This document shows, one piece after another, positions 57,901 through 64,000 of a DNA stretch of 64,000 nucleotides. The notes beneath the pieces are model-generated. The model was given only the letters and a program-made list of their open reading frames with translations, did no database searches and was not told where the DNA came from. The position numbers and the translations under genes are program-made. Positions within the stretch are counted from its first letter, which is position 1. Each line of letters begins with the position of its first letter. This DNA is from Nannocystis sp. (GTDB taxonomy: Bacteria; Myxococcota_A; Polyangia; Nannocystales; Nannocystaceae), in the NCBI GenBank assembly GCA_016712315.1, contig JADJRG010000022.1:806001-870000 (forward strand), in the 5' to 3' direction.

Positions 57901-59729
57901 TCCGCGCCGCCCTCGCCCCGCTGCTCGGCGACAAGCACCTGCTCGACGGCGAGAAGATCATCGCCGCCCTCCGCCAGCGCTCGCGCTTTCACACCCGCCC
58001 CCAAGTCCCCGTCGTCGCCCTCCCGAACCACCACTACCTCGCCAAGATCCCCCTCACCGGCGCCATCACCGGCGAGCTCGGTCTCTTGCCCGTCGCGCCT
58101 GGCCCCAAGCCCGCCTCCACCCTCCACATCTACTACCAGCGGCGCCGCGTCACCACCCTCGGCACGGAGTCGCTCGGGCTCCCCCTCGTCGGCGCGCTCG
58201 AGGTCAACGAGTCCGAGCTCGCCCCAGATCTCAGCAGCCTCGCCAAGGGCGCCAGCGGCCGCCTCAGCGCCCTCTGCCGCCGCCACGCTGGCGAGCTCCG
58301 CCACCACCTCGCCGCCACCTTCATCGCCCGCGTCGGCGAGGAGGATCGCCAGCTCGTCGCCGCCTGGTTGCGCCGCGCCCTCGCCGAGCGGCTCACCGAC
58401 GCCGCCGCCGCCGACCTCCCGCGCCTGCGCCGCGAGCCCCTCACCGCCGCCATCATCGAGCTCCCCCTGCTCCGCCGCGCCGACGGCCAAGCTGCGACCC
58501 TCCACCAGCGCCTCGAGGCGCACACGCCCGCCACGCCGCTCACCTTCATCACCGCCCCGATCCCCGCCGCGGGCGACGCGATCGTCGCGCCCGAAGGCGA
58601 CCACGACCTCGAGATCATCCTCGGGGTCCTCTTCCCGGAGCGCCGCGACGTCACCGAGGAATTCCTGCGCAGCCCCGCCGCCCGCGAGCGCCAGCGCGTC
58701 GCCCCTCTGCTGCTCACCAGCGCGCCCACGAGCGCCCTCGCCAGCCGCAAGCTCGGCCGCGACGATCTCCAAGGCATCCTCTGGATCACCCCGCTCACCC
58801 CTGAGCGCGCCGAGCTCGAGCGCATCAACCTCGGCGACGCTGGCAAAGAGGTCGCCCACCTCCGCCTCGACCCCTTGATCTGCGGCGGCGCCCTCCACGG
58901 CGCCGCCGTCGTCGTCGACAGCGAGTGGCAGGCCGCGCCCCTCGATCGCAAGCCGCTCCGCGCGATCCGTCGCGCGGCGATCGCCCTCTGGCGCGAGCTC
59001 ATCGCCGACTATCGCCGCCTCCTCGACCGCCTCACCCTCGGCGAGCGCGACCTCGGCCCGCGCTTCGTCGAGCTGCGCGACGCCCTCTGGATCCAGCTCA
59101 TGCACCTGCACGCCGCCGCCAAGGTCGACGCCCTCGACGAGCCCCTCACCGCCCTCACCGCCGAGCTACGCGAGCTCCCGCTCCTCCCGCTCGCCAACCG
59201 CCGCCTCCTCACCCTCGATCACGCCCTCCGCGAGCAGCCCGCCGAGCTGCTCAGCTTCGGCCTCTGGGATCCGCCCGCGCCCGCGCCCGCCCCCGCCCCC
59301 GCGACGTCGGCCGCCGCCGAGCCTGCCCCCGCCCACTTCACCTCGACCGCCTCGACCGCCGCGCCTCCCGCCGAGCCTGCCCCCGAGCCCACCTCGGAGG
59401 AGCGCCTGCTCGAGGCCGTACGCGAGGAGCTCCGCCTCGTCCGCGACGGCGCCCAAGGAGCGCTCACCGACGCCCACCTCATCAGCCTGGCGCTTGGGTC
59501 AGGTTCTGGAGCACAGGTCCTCATCGAGCACCGCGGCCTCTACCTCCTCGATCTCCGCCACCCCCTCGTCCACGCCGCCGCCGAGCGCCTAGGCCGCGAC
59601 CCGCTGCTCGTCAGCATGCTCGCCAGCGCCGCCTACACCTACCTCAACCACAAGCTCGCCGAGCTCGAAGACCGCGACGAAGCCGCCTTCCACGCCCACC
59701 ACGCCCGCCACCTGCTCACCACCCTCTAG
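54990..59729 (+). CDS. 1579-aa protein with HSP90-like N-terminus and internal repeats
   Basis: Very large cytoplasmic protein with no signal or membrane helix. Residues 1-100 resemble the GHKL/HSP90 ATPase start (FTIDADKARDKLRRFQLVVPQ...YVLLIVQALVLRGATTIAVRVDGDDVHFSADG). The usual E..N Mg-binding box and DxGxG glycine box are not intact, so ATP binding is doubtful. A module of the form GxxGLP...(V/I)xVxRxGRxLxxLxLP appears near residues 466, 714 and 1027 and perhaps 1500. Near the C-terminus a Pro/Ala linker (about 1425-1465) precedes a helical end. It may be a chaperone-like or scaffold protein. Convergent, with a 4-bp overlap, with the toxin-like gene. Confidence 0.85.
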   Translation: MAGSIEALDAELRGAGALDARGEFTIDADKARDKLRRFQLVVPQHYVLLIVQALVLRGATTIAVRVDGDDVHFSADGEPFSQGELGDLSGAIFTEARDHRRLSHHYLALGLGAAMSLDPRWLTVISGGAELTQRNKRPDELRERPGEPLAGTTIHVRDRFHPRILLQMWSREEAEILRRRCHLGDAVITLGGAPISRGLALPSGVRCIEAIDLPAHGPHSAAIVGVDLRDPEREATAEIITAGVLIATHKLPLPRGFIAHIRADLLGKDVSQADVVRDAAYHEVITAVTAASLRTLDRLVELISDPTSDHRYDRAHLLTWLFSQASADLPAAIAAAPERYPPARLRLWRTLGGATLSTLDLLGDRPLRVLHSPPELLLPELADIILVERVRSSVGELPVDDDDAIDAAAFLRICFGPRLVDAGAIVRRVIAREHGRRAFLSRPHPAGLESGAYRERERFHASDRIHGEVGLRLAGSLRPVLRVILDGNILEELTLPGPCAGLVVALIAPAAPQEDYNGALRTGELAAALLPAIAAIERLLARVAAALRDEEEALREQLFDYALATTQPGFIEDLLVGCGFARPLVQELLRGADLSALRPAWGLATDTPHPLLRLPLFTTSDARRLTLQELVHAAQRSPPLWWMPTTPRASDRPVLILDPRRRAFITALLGAAALVDYSPTAQALLVERQLMDRAPEPLEIGSALLQVPFTHGPIQGVIGLPIADTKRDKIRDDQASVRVFRRGRPLYQLSLPCLIPDIAAAFNDDDAPLRAGKGTPAATPALTEAFERAVPHLIAEIAALSGRGPLSERLRAVLLAVPPAVYSSHEHLRAHRLLVRQHGPELGDQRFAAFLGLAGDYTRGRIRDELTRLFTNKAPLDLDELRARLVRARKSATPAASALQARLIPVLARVLDAPTLTIAGGASCSLADVIAWSGGRRSIYLLPRGEAADLDAEALADAAEQGVLLLADDHVRAALAPLLGDKHLLDGEKIIAALRQRSRFHTRPQVPVVALPNHHYLAKIPLTGAITGELGLLPVAPGPKPASTLHIYYQRRRVTTLGTESLGLPLVGALEVNESELAPDLSSLAKGASGRLSALCRRHAGELRHHLAATFIARVGEEDRQLVAAWLRRALAERLTDAAAADLPRLRREPLTAAIIELPLLRRADGQAATLHQRLEAHTPATPLTFITAPIPAAGDAIVAPEGDHDLEIILGVLFPERRDVTEEFLRSPAARERQRVAPLLLTSAPTSALASRKLGRDDLQGILWITPLTPERAELERINLGDAGKEVAHLRLDPLICGGALHGAAVVVDSEWQAAPLDRKPLRAIRRAAIALWRELIADYRRLLDRLTLGERDLGPRFVELRDALWIQLMHLHAAAKVDALDEPLTALTAELRELPLLPLANRRLLTLDHALREQPAELLSFGLWDPPAPAPAPAPATSAAAEPAPAHFTSTASTAAPPAEPAPEPTSEERLLEAVREELRLVRDGAQGALTDAHLISLALGSGSGAQVLIEHRGLYLLDLRHPLVHAAAERLGRDPLLVSMLASAAYTYLNHKLAELEDRDEAAFHAHHARHLLTTL

Positions 59730-60517
59730 CCCCCTCCGAAGAGGCACCTCAGCCCGAACCTGCACGTCCTCTCGATCCCAATGGTATCTGGCGGCGAAGG
59801 CCTTCCTGTCGCCTCCGCGACTTTAACGGCCAGCGGCGCAGCAGACGCGTAATCCAGGCGTTCCCAGGGGTTCTCCGCGTGTTTTAGGTGCAGACACGCC
59901 ATCATCCGCGCGCCGAGCGGCTGGAGTGCACTCAACCGCGCGCCGAAGATCTGCAGCGTATCGTAGATATAGAGCAGGTCCTTGCCCCTCTTCGCGCGCC
60001 CCGCTCCAGCGCGCCTCGTCAGCACCTTCTGCAGGAGGTAGCTCGCGGGGTTCGCTACGCGAGCGACGACATCACCCCCGAGCGCGATCTCCCATGGCTC
60101 GATGTGCAGGAGCTCGACGTGGCGCAGCCGCTGGGCTGTAGCGCCGCCCACGACGACGAGGTCGCGCGACTTCCCCTTCCGATCCGTCTCGCCACCGGTG
60201 AGCGGGGCGATGAACTCGACATAAAACCCGTCGCCGTCGCGCGCGACGAACTTCATCACCCCTAAGGCCTGCTGCCCGGTGATCTGCTGCTCGAAGCCCT
60301 CGGCGACCAGAAGCTTCGGGATCGGATCGCCGATGACCGGTAACCGCTCCGGCGCCGCGAGGTCGGCGTCTTTGGTGCTTAGAATAGGGTAGTCCAGGGG
60401 CTGCGCGAGCGGGTGCCGCTCGAACAACCGATGCGCCCACGCGCCGACGACGACGAGCTCAGATCGATACGGGCCGAGAGCCGCGAGCGCCCGACGGAGC
60501 AAGGCCTCGTCGCTCAA
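59726..60517 (-). CDS. AbiEii/GSU2403-type nucleotidyltransferase, probable toxin
   Basis: 263 aa. Nucleotidyltransferase fold: first strand-turn LVVVGAWAHRLF near residues 20-31 and a metal-binding STKDADLA near 47-54 supplying the aspartates, then the long helical C-terminal half. Toxins of type IV AbiE systems use this fold to add nucleotides to RNA targets such as tRNA. The first motif has GA where classical enzymes have GS/GG, and the third Asp is not clear to me. Its start overlaps the stop of the antitoxin-like gene by 4 bp, a toxin-antitoxin arrangement. Its 3' end overlaps the convergent 1579-aa gene. Confidence 0.8.
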   Translation of the reverse strand: MSDEALLRRALAALGPYRSELVVVGAWAHRLFERHPLAQPLDYPILSTKDADLAAPERLPVIGDPIPKLLVAEGFEQQITGQQALGVMKFVARDGDGFYVEFIAPLTGGETDRKGKSRDLVVVGGATAQRLRHVELLHIEPWEIALGGDVVARVANPASYLLQKVLTRRAGAGRAKRGKDLLYIYDTLQIFGARLSALQPLGARMMACLHLKHAENPWERLDYASAAPLAVKVAEATGRPSPPDTIGIERTCRFGLRCLFGGG

Positions 60518-61725
60518 GGCTCATCCTCGTCGCTCAGCAGGCCGACCTCGCCCGAGGTGACGATCTCAGCCAACACCCCTCGCGCGAGGTATTCTGCCAT
60601 CTCGGCGCCGCGCGCAGGGTGATGCGATACGTCGAGCCAGATCTGGAGGGCATCCGCCACTGGTACCCCATCAACCACGGTCGCCCCGCGAAAGACAGAG
60701 CTGGCGAATCGAGGCCGGCGAACAAAGACGTCTACGCGCTCACCGACGCCTGCCACCATCAAGCCGAGGCGCTCAAGCTCTCCAGCTTGCGGGTCCTCGT
60801 GCAGGAGGAAAGGCGCGACACCCTCGACGAAGCCCTGTCCGAGCACCTCGGCTGCGGCGAAGAGCCCGAGCGCCCGACGAGGATCGCCCTCACGCGCAGC
60901 ATCAACCGCGCGTATCGCCGAGGAGAGTCGCTCGAGCGAGCCCAACCGCGACGGAAAGAGCCATCGTGTGCGGATGTCGAGGCCGCCACGCAAGCTCGCG
61001 GCCCGCCAACGAGCCATGAGAACATCCGTCTGCAGCGGCCTCAGCGGCTCCGGATGGCTGAGCAGCCCCTCCTGCTGCAGCGCGCTGACCGTTCGCCAGG
61101 CCACGGGGCCCGACACCCCCGCCACCCTGGCGAGCTCGCTCGCGTTGCGAATCGGTCGCCCCACACGCAGCCCACGCGCGACGATCTGCAGCGCAGGAGG
61201 CAAGCGATGGCTGAGCAGCACCTTGAGGCACCACTGGCCGAGATCCGAGAAGACATTCGCCGGGTTCGACGGAGCGACCCCCTCGCCACGCGGCGTAAAC
61301 ACCTCGTCCGCCGAAACTGCCTCGATCTCCTCCAGACCCTGGCCGTGGAGCTCCATCAGCCCAGCCTCATCCAACACGCCCCATGACGTCCCCTCGCCAA
61401 AATCCTCCAAGAACTGTCTCAGCTCGTGAACCATGGATGGCGAGAGGCGCGGCGCCCCCACGATGACCATCGGGGCTCCTTTCACCATAGAGGCGTACTT
61501 TCGAGCCCGCAGCAGGCCTGCGGCAGCGAGCGAGATCACCCCTCTCGTCCGCCCTTCTCTCGCGGTCTGCACTTCGACCGCGTACACGAGCGCACCGCGT
61601 CGCGCGATCAAGTCAGCTCGATGGCCTGGGCCGACCTGCACCTCCTGTTCGACCGACCAGCCATGGGCCCTCAGAACGACGAGCAGACGCTCAATGACGC
61701 GATTCTCCGTGAGTTCGGCCCCCAT
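60514..61725 (-). CDS. AbiEi-like antitoxin/regulator fused to a restriction-endonuclease-like N-terminal domain
   Basis: 403 aa from ATG 61725 (GCGAGG upstream). Residues 1-110 look like a PD-(D/E)XK nuclease fold: helix ENRVIERLLVVLRAHGW, then HRADLIARRGALVYAVEVQ with Asp and Glu in place but Gln where Lys is usual. Residues about 185-235 are a winged helix (RNASELARVAGVSGPVAWRTVSALQQEGLL) as in AbiEi antitoxins. The C-terminal part (VDGVPVADALQIWLDVSHHPARGAEMAEYLARGVL) is the AbiEi C-domain type. The antitoxin would neutralise the downstream nucleotidyltransferase and autoregulate through the repeats at 61764-61817. The nuclease-like fusion is unusual. Confidence 0.82.
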   Translation of the reverse strand: MGAELTENRVIERLLVVLRAHGWSVEQEVQVGPGHRADLIARRGALVYAVEVQTAREGRTRGVISLAAAGLLRARKYASMVKGAPMVIVGAPRLSPSMVHELRQFLEDFGEGTSWGVLDEAGLMELHGQGLEEIEAVSADEVFTPRGEGVAPSNPANVFSDLGQWCLKVLLSHRLPPALQIVARGLRVGRPIRNASELARVAGVSGPVAWRTVSALQQEGLLSHPEPLRPLQTDVLMARWRAASLRGGLDIRTRWLFPSRLGSLERLSSAIRAVDAAREGDPRRALGLFAAAEVLGQGFVEGVAPFLLHEDPQAGELERLGLMVAGVGERVDVFVRRPRFASSVFRGATVVDGVPVADALQIWLDVSHHPARGAEMAEYLARGVLAEIVTSGEVGLLSDEDEP

Positions 61726-61734
61726 CGCCTCGCC

Positions 61735-61763
61735 AGGCTATTTCACTCACACTCTACTGTCAA
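61735..61763 (-). promoter_or_regulatory. promoter of the toxin-antitoxin operon
   Basis: On the minus strand a perfect TTGACA (61763-61758) is 17 bp from TAGCCT (61740-61735). The -10 is weak and lies only 9 bp before the start codon, so the transcript would be nearly leaderless, or the real -10 is elsewhere. Confidence 0.5.
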
Positions 61764-61817
61764 TTTCTCAACCAAGAAATCTTTCTCAACCAAGAAATCT
61801 TTCTCAACCAAGAAATC
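61764..61817. repeat. three perfect 18-bp tandem repeats (operator candidate)
   Basis: Three exact head-to-tail copies of TTTCTCAACCAAGAAATC, each containing the inverted pair TTTCT/AGAAA. They abut the TTGACA of the antitoxin promoter. They are AT-rich in a very GC-rich genome and non-coding, which is expected of binding sites for the AbiEi-like winged-helix protein. Confidence 0.75.
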
Positions 61818-61868
61818 CCCATGAGCCCGGGCCCGCAGCCCGAGCCGCCCCACGTTCGAGCGAACTCG

Positions 61869-63119
61869 CTAGCCCGAGGGCGGGCACTTATAGCTCGCGT
61901 TCAGCGACCCGCTCTGCTTGAACAGGCTGCAAGCCTGCCCGCACAGCTCGACCGTCGTGAACATCTCGTCGACGTAGCGCCAGCCGTCCTCGGTCGCGCA
62001 GTCGTTCACGGTCGCCTTACCGAAGTTCACCCCGCCGACGTTCAGCTCGACGAAGCTCGGGAACGTCGGCGCGGGCGCCAGCGAGATCACGCAAGAGACC
62101 ACCGCTCCGGCGATCTCTGTCAGCGCCGCTGAGAGCTGCGTCTGGTCGTTCGCGTTGTAGAAGCGCTCGCTGGGGTCGTCCTTGGGCCGCCCGCCCGCGA
62201 CCGCCAGCGCGTTCAGCTCCTGGTACGTGTTCACCGAGTTCGGGCTGCCGTCGGTCAACTCCGGCGACAGCTCATCTCGGATATCGATCCCCACCACGAA
62301 CGTCGGCACCGCCGCTGCCAGCGCCGCCTCGACCAGCGGCAGCAGGTGCGGGTCATAGGTCTCGAAGCGCTCGTGATGGTTCGCCGCGTCTGCGCGGCAG
62401 TTCGCCGCCCCGTCCGTCACCAGCACGATGTACTGCGGCAGCCCGTCGCTCAGCGTCGACAGGTGCCCGAAGGCCAGCTCGATCCCGCGCGTCGCCGGCG
62501 TCCCGCCAGCGAGCGTCATCTCCGTCGAATTCGGCGACGGCAGCGCCACCAGCACCGCCTCCCCGTTTTGATCCGCGACCGGCACGTCCACCGCGTCGCT
62601 CATCAAGCACGCCCCCTCGTCGTACGTCTTCGTCGCCATCAGCCCCGGGAACAGCACCGCGCCCAAGTTCAGCGACCCGTTGTACGAGCTCACTACCTGC
62701 TCGACCACCCCGTGCAAGCTCCGCCAGCGGGTGATCGGCGGCGTGACAGGGTCGCCGTCGTGGTCCCACGTGTTCGCGACCATCGAGCCCGATTTATCGA
62801 GCACCAGCACCATGTTCGCCGCCTGCACCGGCACCGTGATCGCCACCTCCCCGCAGTTCTCCGGGTCGAGCTGGCACTCCCCCTCCACGCAGACAAAACC
62901 AGCCGCGCAACCGCCGTCGAGCACACACTCAGGCGCCCCCGTCGTCTCGCTCGTCGTCGACCCCGTCGACAGGGTCGTGAACGTCGTGCTCGACGTGCCG
63001 GACCCGTCGCTCTCGCTGGTCTGCACCACGTCTGTGAAGCAACCCAGCGCCGCCGCCGCCAAGAGCGCCGCTCGCCGCGCTGCTGCTCCTCCCCAGACCA
63101 CACGGCAGCGTATCCACAC
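61869..63119 (-). CDS. VWA-domain lipoprotein
   Basis: 416 aa, GTG start. Signal with Arg-rich n-region and lipobox ALGC near residue 27. A Ser/Thr linker (SGTSSTTFTTLSTGSTTSETTG) leads to a small Cys pair domain (CVLDGGCAAGFVCVEGECQ). The VWA domain has MIDAS DKSGS near residue 108 and VLVTDGAANCRADAANHHERFETYD, and ends with a Cys-containing strand region (CVISLAPAPTF) and a C-terminal CGQACSLFKQSGSLNASYKCPPSG. Typical of secreted myxobacterial VWA proteins of unknown partner. It lies on the minus strand 73 bp downstream of the acyl-CoA dehydrogenase. Confidence 0.88.
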   Translation of the reverse strand: MWIRCRVVWGGAAARRAALLAAAALGCFTDVVQTSESDGSGTSSTTFTTLSTGSTTSETTGAPECVLDGGCAAGFVCVEGECQLDPENCGEVAITVPVQAANMVLVLDKSGSMVANTWDHDGDPVTPPITRWRSLHGVVEQVVSSYNGSLNLGAVLFPGLMATKTYDEGACLMSDAVDVPVADQNGEAVLVALPSPNSTEMTLAGGTPATRGIELAFGHLSTLSDGLPQYIVLVTDGAANCRADAANHHERFETYDPHLLPLVEAALAAAVPTFVVGIDIRDELSPELTDGSPNSVNTYQELNALAVAGGRPKDDPSERFYNANDQTQLSAALTEIAGAVVSCVISLAPAPTFPSFVELNVGGVNFGKATVNDCATEDGWRYVDEMFTTVELCGQACSLFKQSGSLNASYKCPPSG

Positions 63120-63192
63120 CCGCCCGTCGCCGACAAGCGACCGCCCGCGCCGCGGCCGACGCCCCCCAGAGAGCGCCCCCGCGCGGCCCAGC

Positions 63193-64000
<808 letters not shown>

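Noticed and set aside
61764..61817. Possible CRISPR or coding repeat
   Set aside because: No spacers between units and only three copies. The position against a promoter fits an operator better.

Overview
The window is a very GC-rich chromosome segment (third codon positions almost all G or C) that looks like a myxobacterium of the Nannocystis/Enhygromyxa group. The indications are many secreted lipoproteins with Ser/Thr-rich linkers after the lipobox, DUF4215-type cysteine repeats, a MYXO-CTERM-like sorting tail, a one-cluster type II secretion system with NtrC-like regulators, and sterol biosynthesis genes (CYP51 and a sterol reductase). The taxonomy is inferred from gene content, not from a marker gene.

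Layout. 0-13 kb: surface and signalling genes. These are a partial VWA lipoprotein, a membrane protein, a Cys-rich lipoprotein, a TPR-like protein with hexapeptide repeats, a class III adenylate cyclase, a fibrinogen-like lipoprotein, lysA, a structured intergenic stretch with a candidate 25-codon ORF, and a lipoprotein with six CNFG-type repeats. 13-17.3 kb: a Fic-fold protein with a destroyed catalytic motif, then the start of a division cluster (rsmH-ftsL-ftsI) closed by a hairpin shared with a convergent WG-repeat gene. 19-22 kb: an alpha/beta hydrolase and an acyl-CoA dehydrogenase ending in a strong terminator. 22.2-40.4 kb: an NtrC-like regulator, gspC-D-E-F-G-H-I-J-K-L-M-N in tight order, a second NtrC-like regulator without GAFTGA, and rsmE. 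40.5-48.5 kb: a lipoprotein, a Cu(I) P-type ATPase, a VWA lipoprotein, a DUF2330 protein and an AlkC-like DNA glycosylase. 48.5-52.4 kb: a compact sterol locus with a frameshifted Rieske oxygenase, CYP51, and a divergent ERG4/ERG24-type reductase. 52.4-61.8 kb: accessory genes. They are a TIGR04255/HTH/QTCDL cassette with less biased codon use, a 1579-aa repeat protein with an HSP90-like N-terminus, and an AbiE-like toxin-antitoxin pair with a nuclease-like domain on the antitoxin and three tandem operator-like repeats upstream. 61.9-64 kb: a VWA lipoprotein and the C-terminal part of an AidB-like acyl-CoA dehydrogenase.

How they fit. The type II secretion locus could export the many Sec-dependent Cys-rich proteins typical of this genome. 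The sterol locus covers 14-demethylation and reduction of the resulting double bond, plus a candidate C-4 demethylase that is broken in this sequence. The 52-62 kb block has the composition, short operons and toxin-antitoxin content of an accessory, possibly defensive, region. It is the best place to look for something undescribed.
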